The notes under the pieces: model-generated | The model's database searches: none | Seen by the model: the letters and a program-made list of their open reading frames with translations, nothing else | Told to the model about the DNA's origin: nothing | Source: Anaerolineales bacterium UBA2395 | GTDB lineage: Bacteria > Chloroflexota > Anaerolineae > Anaerolineales > Villigracilaceae | Direction of reading: 5' to 3' | Assembly: GCA_002343775.1 (NCBI GenBank) | Contig: DDSH01000001.1 | Location: 399,043 to 463,042 of the forward strand | Length of the DNA: 64,000 bases | Program-made: the position numbers and the translations under genes | Shown here: positions 1 through 8,188 of the stretch, one piece after another | Position numbering within the stretch: position 1 is the first letter of the stretch | How the letters are laid out: the number at the start of each line of letters is the position of its first letter

Positions 1-240
1 CCGATCCAGGATACCGAACCCGTTGAAGACCCCAACGCCATGTTGGAAAAAGCCCTGATCGAGGAATACCTCAGAGAGAAGGGCTATTCTCACGAAGACT
101 TGAAGAAACTGCCGCCGGAAGTCGTGGAAAAACTGATGAAGGAAGCCTCGCAATATGCCTCCCTCAAATTGGAGGAGGTGGAAGCGCGCGCGCACTTCGT
201 CAAGGAATTGCACGACGACGCCTCTTCTCTGGAAAAATAA
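1..240 (+). CDS. 3' end of an unknown, helix-rich protein (5' truncated by window)
   Basis: The reading frame is open from the first base and ends at a TAA at 238-240. The first ATG is at 40, but it has no ribosome binding site, so the gene probably starts before the window. The 79 visible residues are rich in Glu, Lys and Leu and look like two or three amphipathic helices, with no recognisable catalytic motif. It lies about 70 bp upstream of a hydrogenase maturation protease on the same strand, so it could belong to a hydrogenase operon; that is inference from position only. Function unknown. Confidence 0.5.
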   Translation, partial: PIQDTEPVEDPNAMLEKALIEEYLREKGYSHEDLKKLPPEVVEKLMKEASQYASLKLEEVEARAHFVKELHDDASSLEK

Positions 241-311
241 TAGTCGCCGAGTCAGCCATGATCTACGCTGAAACGTTGCTGTCAACAACACTGAGTGGCA
301 AGGAAGCCCTT

Positions 312-791
312 ATGAAAACGATAATCGTAGGGATCGGGAATCCCATCCTTGGAGACGATGGAGTCGGGTGGAAGATTGCGGAAGAAGTCAAAAAACAACT
401 GCCGCCCGAAGCCAACATAGACGTGGTATGCCTGTCGCTGGGCGGGTTGGGGCTGATGGAGCGTTTGATCGGCTATCAGCGCGCGATCTTGATCGATGCG
501 TTTGCAATGAAAGAGAATGACGAGATCGGCTCGATCTTGATCATGAAGTTAAGCGACCTGCCAAGTTATTCGGCATATCACACCAACAGCATGAAGAACA
601 TTCCGCTGCAAACCGCCATCGAATTGGGTAGAAGTATGGGGGCGCAACTCCCCGAAGAGGTGGATGTGGTGGGAATCGCCACAGAACAGATCCATGAGTT
701 CAGCGAGACCCTTTCGCCCCGCGTCGAAGACGCCGTCCCGTTTGCGGCGCGGATCGTGATGGATTTGCTCGGTCAGCGAACGACAGCCTAA
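312..791 (+). CDS. Hydrogenase maturation protease (HyaD/HycI, peptidase M52 family)
   Basis: A 159-residue protein of normal length for M52 endopeptidases, which cut the C-terminal tail of the [NiFe]-hydrogenase large subunit once nickel is in place. The N-terminus carries the family signature GIGNPILGDDGVG (residues 6-18), a later Asp in AILIDAF and a His in the SAYHTNS segment, which match the usual nickel-sensing Glu/Asp, Asp and His positions. The ATG at 312 is preferred over the upstream ATG at 258 because it has AAGGAA eight bases before it and starts directly at the beta strand of the fold. No hydrogenase subunit gene is in the window; it may lie to the left. Family confident, specific substrate unknown. 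Confidence 0.88.
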   Translation: MKTIIVGIGNPILGDDGVGWKIAEEVKKQLPPEANIDVVCLSLGGLGLMERLIGYQRAILIDAFAMKENDEIGSILIMKLSDLPSYSAYHTNSMKNIPLQTAIELGRSMGAQLPEEVDVVGIATEQIHEFSETLSPRVEDAVPFAARIVMDLLGQRTTA

Positions 792-815
792 GAATCTGTT
801 TCTTAAAGAAATTTT

Positions 816-908
816 AACCACAGATGAACGCAGATAAACGCGGATTCTTGATGAAGGCAGTCTCAAAATTGCTCTTAAATCCTTTTCATCTGTGTTTATC
901 TGTGGTGA
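816..908. repeat. MITE-like imperfect inverted repeat, 'ACCACAGATGAA' family
   Basis: The left arm (816-846) begins AACCACAGATGAACGCAGAT. The right arm (877-908) is its imperfect reverse complement, ending ATCTGTGGTGA. A related element lies at 4919-4989. It is non-coding and sits between two convergent genes. Confidence 0.65.
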
Positions 909-938
909 ATTGAACTTAATAAAACACTCTCTAAGCCC

Positions 939-973
939 AAAAATCACCCCGACCAAATATCGGGGTGATTTTT
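939..973. terminator. Bidirectional rho-independent terminator
   Basis: A perfect 14-bp stem (939-952 with 960-973) with core ATCACCCCGA/TCGGGGTGAT is flanked by A and T runs, so it can stop transcription from both sides. It separates the hydrogenase protease gene from the convergent GNAT gene. Confidence 0.88.
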
Positions 974-975
974 CA

Positions 976-1260
976 TCAGGCAAGCAAATCCTTATACTCG
1001 GGGTGACGATCGAAATACCCGCTCACAAACCAACAGAGCGATCGGACTTTCAACTTGTTTTCACGCGCATATTGCAGCCCAGCGCGCACCAAGCGGCTGC
1101 CGATCCCCCGTCCTTCCAGTTCTGAGGGCACCCCGGTATGAGTAAAGATAATCACATCTGTGTGCGTCATGTAGGTCAATTCGGCGACATGCGAATCGAT
1201 CCTGACTTCAAATCGTCTTTTATCGGTATTGTGAACAACAGTGAGATCAGAAGCCTGCAC
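976..1260 (-). CDS. GNAT-family N-acetyltransferase, small YidJ/NATD1 type
   Basis: A 94-residue single-domain protein. The acetyl-CoA binding loop is visible as LEGRGIGSRLVRAGLQYA, a Q/RxxGxG/A-type motif, followed by a short strand and WFVSGYFDRHPEY. This matches the small GCN5-related family whose members are often annotated as N-acetyltransferase without a known substrate. The GTG at 1260 is preferred to the longer frame (TTG at 1299) because AAAGGA lies seven bases upstream and the longer form would overlap the preceding gene. It follows the agmatinase-like gene by 4 bp on the same strand, so the two are probably co-transcribed. Confidence 0.8.
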   Translation of the reverse strand: MQASDLTVVHNTDKRRFEVRIDSHVAELTYMTHTDVIIFTHTGVPSELEGRGIGSRLVRAGLQYARENKLKVRSLCWFVSGYFDRHPEYKDLLA

Positions 1261-1264
1261 GAGA

Positions 1265-2161
1265 TTATCCTTTTTGTTTCTTTCTTGCAAGAACGGCAAT
1301 GTATTCCATGATGATCTTCAAGCCCGCAAAAACCGTGGATTCAGATGGATCGAGCGGCGGGGCGATCTCGACCACATCCAATCCGACCAGCGGCAGGTCT
1401 TGCGTCCCTTTAAGGAGCGTCAGCACTTCGCGCGAAGTGAGCCCGCCAAATTCTGGGATGCCTGTACCCGGTGCTACAGAGGGATCGAGACAATCGATAT
1501 CAAGAGAGATGTAAACCGCGTCGCAGTCGTTGAGGATGTTGTAGACGCTGTCTGCCACGTTGCGGATGCCGCGCTCGGCAACGTCTGCCGCCGTATAGAC
1601 ATGGATGCCGCCATTTTCGATCAGGTCTATTTCCTGATCTTCCCACGAGCGCAAACCGACCATGCACACGTCATGCGTCTCGATGCCGAAATCCAAGGCG
1701 CGGCGCATGGTATTGGCATGGGAGATGCGCGAACCATCGAAGAAATCGCATAGGTCGGGGTGCGCATCGATCCACAACACGCCAAGTCGTTGATCCTTGT
1801 AGCGTTCAAACTGTCCCTGCAACACGGGGATGGTCACTGAATGGTCACCGCCCAAAATGATCGGCATATTCGGTAGAGTCGCTATCCTTTGGCGCACCAA
1901 CTCAAAGTCTGATTCTGGATGCGTTATTTTTATATCGCCCAGATCGCAGATGGTCATATCCTTGAGTCGGGTACGATCCTCGCTGAAGGGCGTCAGGTGC
2001 CGCGACCAGTAGCGTAAGCGTTCGGGGGCAAGCGCCGCGCCTTTCCTCGCGCTGGCAAGCCCGTCGAAGGGAATGCCGATGACGCTGAAATCGGTTTGTT
2101 CGGGGGTAAGGTCCGGGCGATGCAGGTCGCCCCAAAGTCCGTGGGTGCCTTCTTCTGTCAT
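1265..2161 (-). CDS. speB: Agmatinase/arginase-family ureohydrolase
   Basis: A 298-residue protein, the normal length for the manganese ureohydrolases that remove urea from agmatine or related guanidino compounds. All metal-binding motifs are present: GGDHS (104-108), DAHPDLCD (132-139) and SLDIDCLDPSVAPGTG near residue 220. A strong AAGGAG precedes the ATG. The substrate loop reads SHANTMRRA, closer to agmatinases than to arginases, but the exact substrate cannot be fixed from sequence. The small GNAT gene follows at 4 bp. A role in polyamine synthesis or arginine breakdown is likely. Confidence 0.88.
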   Translation of the reverse strand: MTEEGTHGLWGDLHRPDLTPEQTDFSVIGIPFDGLASARKGAALAPERLRYWSRHLTPFSEDRTRLKDMTICDLGDIKITHPESDFELVRQRIATLPNMPIILGGDHSVTIPVLQGQFERYKDQRLGVLWIDAHPDLCDFFDGSRISHANTMRRALDFGIETHDVCMVGLRSWEDQEIDLIENGGIHVYTAADVAERGIRNVADSVYNILNDCDAVYISLDIDCLDPSVAPGTGIPEFGGLTSREVLTLLKGTQDLPLVGLDVVEIAPPLDPSESTVFAGLKIIMEYIAVLARKKQKG

Positions 2162-2191
2162 ATCGATACTCCTTGCGGTGATTGTACCGTT

Positions 2192-2224
2192 AAAGAAAAA
2201 AGCGGACAGCGAGTGGCTGTCCGC
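2192..2224 (-). terminator. Rho-independent terminator
   Basis: On the minus strand the stem GCGGACAGC/GCTGTCCGC is followed by TTTTTTC. It lies just after the stop of the cytochrome c gene ending at 2241, in the 79-bp gap before the ureohydrolase gene. Confidence 0.85.
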
Positions 2225-2240
2225 CTGCCTACATGAAAAA

Positions 2241-3116
2241 CTATTTCGAGTTGATGAATGCGATCAACGCTTCGATCTCGACCTCAGACAAACCCAGATT
2301 CGGCATTTGCGTATCTGACTTGACCGAAGCCGGGTCTTTCAACCGCAGAAACAAGGCTTCTTGGCTGGCAGAGAAATTGGTGAGGTTTGGCGCACCCATA
2401 TTAATCGTCACATATTGTGATGAAACTACTTTGTTATTCATATGGCAGGTGATACATCCTTTGGCAATGAACAACCGCCGCCCCAATTCCACCTGGGTGA
2501 TGGACGACTCAACCGCGGGCTGTGCCGTCGGGACATCTTGCGCCTCCACCTTCGGGACGATGGATCCCGGTATGAAGGAAGCGAGTGCCACCGTCAGGCA
2601 AAGGGCGGTGAGTCCCATTGTCAGCCGGCTTTTGGTGCGGAAGGCAAAGAACGCGCCGACGAGCGCAAGCCCGAATGCCAACACGCGGACGATCAAAGCA
2701 TAGGGGACGGCTTCTGTCTGCGTAGTGGGTTGACTCGGCGCAGCCACAACAGGAGCCGCCGCCACGCTGATGGCTGGCATGGGCTGTTCCATGAACGCAT
2801 TAATCGTCCATTCCCATTCGCCTTCCATCGGGAAGGTGACCGAAGCAGTGTAATGCCCGGTGTCATCTTCCTCGGCGATGACCGAGAACTGTTTCTCTTT
2901 CGGCAGGGTAAATACGATGGTGGGAGAAAGTCCACTTGTTGGAGTCTTGCCATGCTGCAAGACGGTGAAGCCGATGGTCAGTGGTTCACCTGCGGTTGCA
3001 GTGACGGGCAGATCATCCACGGTGATAACCGCCCATCCACCCGCAAAGACGGGGACAGCGATTGCAAGAGATAGCAGCAGTGCCATCCCAACCAAAATGA
3101 GAAATCGGGAAATCAT
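2241..3116 (-). CDS. Membrane-anchored cytochrome c with N-terminal FixH/YtkA-like beta domain
   Basis: A 291-residue protein. After a signal peptide or anchor (residues 1-24) comes a beta-rich domain (about 27-125) resembling the FixH/YtkA/CopC group, then a Pro/Ala linker, two hydrophobic segments (about 145-195), and a C-terminal single-heme cytochrome c domain with heme motif KGCITCH and a probable axial Met in TQMPNLGLS. The ATG at 3116 has GGAGG six bases before it; the longer frame to 3236 is rejected. It probably sits outside the membrane and passes electrons. The pairing of a FixH-like domain with a cytochrome c in one chain is unusual; whether it is tied to copper handling is not shown by the sequence. 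Confidence 0.75.
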   Translation of the reverse strand: MISRFLILVGMALLLSLAIAVPVFAGGWAVITVDDLPVTATAGEPLTIGFTVLQHGKTPTSGLSPTIVFTLPKEKQFSVIAEEDDTGHYTASVTFPMEGEWEWTINAFMEQPMPAISVAAAPVVAAPSQPTTQTEAVPYALIVRVLAFGLALVGAFFAFRTKSRLTMGLTALCLTVALASFIPGSIVPKVEAQDVPTAQPAVESSITQVELGRRLFIAKGCITCHMNNKVVSSQYVTINMGAPNLTNFSASQEALFLRLKDPASVKSDTQMPNLGLSEVEIEALIAFINSK

Positions 3117-3242
3117 GTCAGCCTCCGGTAAAGTTGGTTTAGAGAAGTACACCGGTCGGAGGGAGATGGTTCCGGGAGGGGAGAGAGAAAAGTGAATGGT
3201 GAATGGGGAATAGGAAAAACCCCGAAGGGATGACATGACAGG

Positions 3243-4025
3243 TTATGGGCTCGTAAGCGACTCGGCGATTCGGGTAGTTTCTTCTAGAGACAGGTCCGTT
3301 TCAAGGCGGTATGTGATGGTGTCATCAGCCCAGATGAGGACGTTGCCATCCACGATGCGGGTGAAATCCAAGTCGCCGTCGGTGAAGCGGAGGGGGTAAG
3401 GTCCCACCGCCCAAATGGCGCGGACTCCGTTTACGGTGGTCTCTTCGAGAATCGTCGGCGAGACTTTGGTGATCGCCCAACTTCCATCTGGGATGAAATG
3501 CAGGCTCATCAATACAGTTTCGGGACTCTGCGGGTCGAGCCAGACGAGGATGGCCATGTTCCCGTCGGCGTTTTGGATGTAGACGTAATCTGGCTCGCCG
3601 ATGTCTGCGGGATAGGCTGGAAGCAGGATTGGATACGTCACCTGTTTCTGCGCGTCTGCGAGCGTGGTCTTGCCGGCAATGGTCTCGAGGAATTGGAGAG
3701 TCGCATTCGGTGTGGCGGTTTGTAACATTTGCGTTTGAGGCGTGGCAGTTGTGATCGGTTCAACCGTCGGTTCGATGGGTTGAGGGAAGATGCGGACGAT
3801 TCCAATTTGGATGAATTCGAGGATGGCAGCGCGGGCGGGCGGGATGAGCATCAGGCTGAGGAGGAGAATCAGCACAATGGTCAGTGACCAAGCCCAAGTC
3901 TTGGAAAGGAGGCGGGGTGACCTGGCAGGGCGCAGACGTGCGGACACGAATCCGGCAATGTCGGGCGTGGGCGGATAATCCATCCCTTTTGAAATGTCGG
4001 TGAGTTGCTTTTCGAATTCGTTCAT
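3243..4025 (-). CDS. Membrane-anchored anti-sigma factor, DUF4367-like
   Basis: A 260-residue single-pass protein. Residues 1-40 are cytoplasmic, one transmembrane helix runs from about 45 to 67, and an extracytoplasmic part of about 190 residues contains a Thr/Pro-rich linker and a C-terminal domain like DUF4367, with a repeated 'VNGxxAIW...' pattern. The start overlaps the stop of the ECF sigma gene by four bases (ATGA), the arrangement typical of sigma/anti-sigma pairs. No zinc-binding HxxxCxxC motif of the ZAS type is visible, so sigma binding must be through another fold. Assignment rests on architecture and coupling. Confidence 0.7.
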   Translation of the reverse strand: MNEFEKQLTDISKGMDYPPTPDIAGFVSARLRPARSPRLLSKTWAWSLTIVLILLLSLMLIPPARAAILEFIQIGIVRIFPQPIEPTVEPITTATPQTQMLQTATPNATLQFLETIAGKTTLADAQKQVTYPILLPAYPADIGEPDYVYIQNADGNMAILVWLDPQSPETVLMSLHFIPDGSWAITKVSPTILEETTVNGVRAIWAVGPYPLRFTDGDLDFTRIVDGNVLIWADDTITYRLETDLSLEETTRIAESLTSP

Positions 4026-4582
4026 GCCTCGCGTCCTTCGGAGAGGAGGGGAAAATCCTGTTTGATGATCTGGCGTAATTTTTCGAGCGCGCGGTTCAGG
4101 CGTGATTTGACCGTGCCCTCGGCGATGTTGAGTGCCTGTGCGGTTTCGCTGACGGGGAGTTCGAGGAAGTAGCGCAGATAGATGATCTGCTGGTCGGTGA
4201 AGTCAAGCGTTCGAACGGCTTGCCAGAGCGTATTGGCTTCGATGTGCTGCGTACTTTTTTCTTCGATGGTAGTGGACGGCAGCTCGCTGCGGAAGGCGCG
4301 AGTGAGCGCGGCAAGATAGCGGCTGGCAGAACGTCGCTTGTTGCTGGCAAGATTGGACGCAATGCTCAACAGCCACGGGCGCAGCGGACGCGACGTGTCG
4401 AAACGCCTGAGATGATTCCAGGCGCGCAAAAAGGTTTCCTGGGCAATGTCTTCGGCTTCGTCGGGGTCGCCAAGGAGCAGGTGGGCAAACCGGAAGACCG
4501 CCTGCTGATGTGCCAGCATGAGCGGCTCCCAGGCTGCCGTGTCGCCGTCCGCGGCATGGCGGACTAAGGTGGATTCATCCAA
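4022..4582 (-). CDS. ECF-type RNA polymerase sigma factor (sigma-70 region 2 and 4)
   Basis: A 186-residue protein. Region 2 contains AEDIAQETFLRAWNHL (about 55-70), the core-binding and -10 reading part. Region 4 contains LDFTDQQIIYLRYFLELPVS and the helix-turn-helix ETAQALNIAEGTVKSRLNRA (about 130-170). The frame stays open to 4798, but the extension is a translated intergenic repeat, so the TTG at 4582, six bases after AGAGG, is chosen. The downstream gene encodes its probable membrane anti-sigma. A 12-bp palindrome (4588-4599) covers the ribosome binding site. Confidence 0.85.
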   Translation of the reverse strand: MDESTLVRHAADGDTAAWEPLMLAHQQAVFRFAHLLLGDPDEAEDIAQETFLRAWNHLRRFDTSRPLRPWLLSIASNLASNKRRSASRYLAALTRAFRSELPSTTIEEKSTQHIEANTLWQAVRTLDFTDQQIIYLRYFLELPVSETAQALNIAEGTVKSRLNRALEKLRQIIKQDFPLLSEGREA

Positions 4583-4610
4583 ATGCGCCTCTCGAGAGGT
4601 GTTTCTATCT

Positions 4611-4640
4611 TTTATACACCGGTTGATGCCGAACGGTTCC
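4611..4640 (-). promoter_or_regulatory. Possible ECF-type (autoregulatory) promoter
   Basis: On the minus strand GGAACC (4635-4640), resembling ECF -35 elements, is followed after 18 bases by TATAAA (4611-4616), about 30 bases before the sigma gene start. Weak: two short motifs only. Confidence 0.3.
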
Positions 4641-4647
4641 AAGCAAT

Positions 4648-4717
4648 CACCGCGAAGAACACGGAAGGCACAGAGATATTGGGTTATTTTCTCCGTGAAC
4701 TCTGTGCCCTCCGTAGT
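4648..4717. repeat. MITE-like inverted repeat, 'CACCGCGAAG' family
   Basis: The left arm (4648-4675, containing CGGAAGGCACAGAG) and right arm (4691-4717, containing CTCTGTGCCCTCCG) are imperfect reverse complements. Its translation forms the false N-terminal extension of the sigma factor frame. Together with the next repeat it fills most of the 443-bp gap 4583-5025, which holds no gene. Confidence 0.6.
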
Positions 4718-4918
4718 ATATGGACTTTTCTGGTTTGCTGTCATTGACCCCCCCTCCGTTTGCCCGTAAAATGCGTCCATGCCGAAGAAAGTGCCCATTC
4801 TGGGTAAGGTACCCTTTATGGGTATCGCAGGTTTTTACCTTCCTGACCACGACCCTCCAGCGTGAGCGGCTGTCTTTTATTGTCGATTTACGATTTGTTG
4901 ACTGGTTTGAAAATTCCT

Positions 4919-4989
4919 AACCACAGATGAAAACTGATAAATCTGATTCGTGATAAGTCGACTAAGAAATCCTTTTATCTGCGGTAAAT
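4919..4989. repeat. MITE-like inverted repeat, second copy of the 'ACCACAGATGAA' family
   Basis: The left arm starts AACCACAGATGAAAACTGAT. The right arm contains AAATCCTTTTATCTGCGGT. Arms and order match the element at 816-908, but it is shorter in the middle. It lies just upstream of the kamA ribosome binding site. Confidence 0.6.
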
Positions 4990-5025
4990 CTTTAAACCTT
5001 CCCTTATAAGATAAATGGAGGAACC

Positions 5026-6363
<1,338 letters not shown>

Positions 6364-6408
6364 CCCACCATTTGGCTCGCCCCTGTGAAAAGGGGACTGA
6401 GATATACT

Positions 6409-6442
6409 TAGACCTGACGGGAGCATGTCCCCGTCAGGTCTA
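6409..6442. repeat. Palindromic hairpin element, 'GACCTGAC' family
   Basis: Arms of 13 bp (TAGACCTGACGGG and its complement) are separated by an 8-base loop. It lies directly after a TATACT box (6403-6408), so it could form a hairpin at the 5' end of the following lipoprotein transcript. A related palindrome is found inside pyrC at 46380-46410. Confidence 0.7.
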
Positions 6443-6463
6443 TTCAATATAAGGAGATGATCC

Positions 6464-7090
6464 ATGCCCAAGAAACTACTATTACTACTGACACTCGCCC
6501 TTCTGCTAGCAGCCTGTCTGCCATCCCAGCAACCGGCAGTGGATGTTAAGGAACAGGTCAATACGGCTGTCGCCGGGACGATGGAAGTCAACGAGCAGAT
6601 TGCCCAATCCGTGGAAGAGACAGTCTCCGCCCAGCAGCAGCCTGAAGCCACTCTGGAAAGTGAGCAGGCAGGCTCTGAGGCAAATAATGTCATCCTGCAG
6701 ACGACGGAAACCCTCACTCCCACGGCGACGCCGTTCGGCATTGTAACCAACACCCCCACCAATACCCCTATTCCGCTCAAGTATACGTGTTCTGTGTACA
6801 AGAAAAAGCCGAAGGACAACGAAACCTTCAACACAAACCAGAAATTCGATGTCAAGTTTACGGTCACGAACACCGGCACACGCCCCTGGCCCAAAGGCAT
6901 TGACTTCAAATATGTAAGCGGCACAAAGCTCGCCACGGCACGATTTGAGATCCCTGTTGAACTTCAACCGGGGCAGTCCTATGAAATCTCGCTGGACGGG
7001 CAAGCCCCCGACAAAAAAGGGTTCTATGTCATGACCTATTTCGTCGACGGACCCATGTGCTACGGTTACATTGCCATTAATGTGAAATAG
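6464..7090 (+). CDS. Lipoprotein with C-terminal NBR1-like Ig domain
   Basis: A 208-residue protein with a lipoprotein signal (positive start, hydrophobic stretch, lipobox LLAAC with Cys at about residue 18). A low-complexity Gln/Glu/Thr/Pro region follows (about 20-100), then a C-terminal beta domain (about 105-208) with the NBR1-Ig-like pattern VKFTVTNTGTRPWPKGIDFK. It is presumably anchored to the outer face of the membrane, and the domain is a likely protein-binding module. AAGGAG precedes the start. A paralogue follows 11 bases downstream, so the two form an operon closed by the terminator at 7748-7779. Confidence 0.75.
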   Translation: MPKKLLLLLTLALLLAACLPSQQPAVDVKEQVNTAVAGTMEVNEQIAQSVEETVSAQQQPEATLESEQAGSEANNVILQTTETLTPTATPFGIVTNTPTNTPIPLKYTCSVYKKKPKDNETFNTNQKFDVKFTVTNTGTRPWPKGIDFKYVSGTKLATARFEIPVELQPGQSYEISLDGQAPDKKGFYVMTYFVDGPMCYGYIAINVK

Positions 7091-7101
7091 GGGTTGGAGC
7101 G

Positions 7102-7746
7102 ATGATACGGCGTAGGAATAGAATTTCTCTTCTGGTTATAGCCACCCTGTTGATGCTGGCGTGTGTTCCCACGCTTCCCGCATTACCCGGTTCTACGCCC
7201 ATCCCAACCTTTGACCCCAACCAACCCCTGACTGCCATTGCCGGAACCGCCGGCGCTGCAGCCACGCAAACAGCGCTCTTCGCGCCTCCCTCCAACACAC
7301 CGACGCCACAGCCCTCCTCGACACCAACGGACACCCCCACATCCACGCCGACATTTGTCTTCATCCTCCCAACCATCGTGATCCCGCCCACACAAATACC
7401 GGTGGGTGTCTCCAATCTGGCGTACGAATGCCAGGTTCTTGTGCAGGAACCGTTGAACGAAAGCACGATCCCAAAGTCAACCCGGTTTGATGCACGTTGG
7501 ACACTTGCAAATATTGGCAAGGAAATCTGGGATTCAGACAATGCCGATTATCGCTACACCAAGGGAGCGAAGCTGCACACCCAACCGATCTATGATTTTC
7601 CAGCGACGATCTCGCCCGGTGTGACGGTGGAATTGGTCGTCAATATGGTGGCGCCGCCCGACCCGGGAACATACACGACCACATGGCAAATCACCATCGG
7701 CAAGAGTCAATTCTGCCCCATGAATCTAACCATCAACGTACCATAG
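7102..7746 (+). CDS. Lipoprotein with NBR1-like Ig domain (paralogue)
   Basis: A 214-residue protein with a lipobox (LMLAC, Cys at about residue 20), a Thr/Pro-rich linker and a C-terminal domain containing RWTLANIGKEIWDSDNADYR, the same NBR1-like fold as the preceding gene. The order of parts is the same and the domains align by eye, so the pair looks like an old tandem duplication. The linker is richer in Thr-Pro here. GGAG precedes the ATG. Function unknown; probably a cell-surface protein. Confidence 0.72.
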   Translation: MIRRRNRISLLVIATLLMLACVPTLPALPGSTPIPTFDPNQPLTAIAGTAGAAATQTALFAPPSNTPTPQPSSTPTDTPTSTPTFVFILPTIVIPPTQIPVGVSNLAYECQVLVQEPLNESTIPKSTRFDARWTLANIGKEIWDSDNADYRYTKGAKLHTQPIYDFPATISPGVTVELVVNMVAPPDPGTYTTTWQITIGKSQFCPMNLTINVP

Positions 7747-7747
7747 A

Positions 7748-7779
7748 AAAAACTCCTCCGGTAAAACCGGAGGAGTTTT
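7748..7779 (+). terminator. Rho-independent terminator
   Basis: A perfect stem AAAACTCCTCCGGT/ACCGGAGGAGTTTT directly follows the second lipoprotein stop codon. The A/T ends let it work in both directions; the gene ending at 7800 on the minus strand converges on it. Confidence 0.9.
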
Positions 7780-7799
7780 CGAATTCGGGCGTATCACGT

Positions 7800-8093
7800 C
7801 TATGATGTTGGCGGCAGCGGCTCATCACTGGCAATCACATCAGGTTTTTTGCGCAGGGTAAAAAAGCCAACCGCAAAGGGGATTGCGATAAAAATAAACG
7901 ACATGCAAAGCATTACAAATCCCATGGTTGCTGCGGATGCGGGATCGTTACTGCCCATTACATCAATATCCGCGCCTGGTGCCATGCTCGCCATCAGGGA
8001 GGTCGAACCAAAAAAACACATAAAAAGCCCGGGACACGCACACAATACAACGGCGGCAATTGTGGCAATAATGCCTGTGGTTTTGTTGTTCAT
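7800..8093 (-). CDS. Small membrane protein of unknown function
   Basis: A 97-residue protein with two hydrophobic segments (about 8-36 and 57-82), a Gly/Asp-rich loop between them and a short polar C-terminus ending in Pro residues. GAGGAG lies just before the ATG. No family recognised. Confidence 0.6.
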   Translation of the reverse strand: MNNKTTGIIATIAAVVLCACPGLFMCFFGSTSLMASMAPGADIDVMGSNDPASAATMGFVMLCMSFIFIAIPFAVGFFTLRKKPDVIASDEPLPPTS

Positions 8094-8129
8094 TTTTTCT
8101 CCTCGATACGTAAATTTGTTTCAGTATAC

Positions 8130-8170
8130 AAAAAATAAAAATGGGATGCAAGCAAATGCCCGCATCCCAT
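8130..8170 (-). terminator. Rho-independent terminator of pheST
   Basis: On the minus strand the stem ATGGGATGC/GCATCCCAT is followed by TTTTATTTTTT, 20 bases after the pheT stop. The T run abuts a TATACT box that may serve the next gene (7800-8093). Confidence 0.85.
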
Positions 8171-8188
8171 TGGTACTGCAACGAAACG

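Noticed and set aside
1..791. Hydrogenase operon within the window
   Set aside because: Only the maturation protease is seen; the truncated upstream frame shows no hydrogenase motif.
4583..4798. N-terminal extension of the ECF sigma factor frame up to 4798
   Set aside because: The added residues are the translation of an inverted repeat (4648-4717) and the extension is longer than the family allows. A TTG with AGAGG at 4582 gives the usual length.
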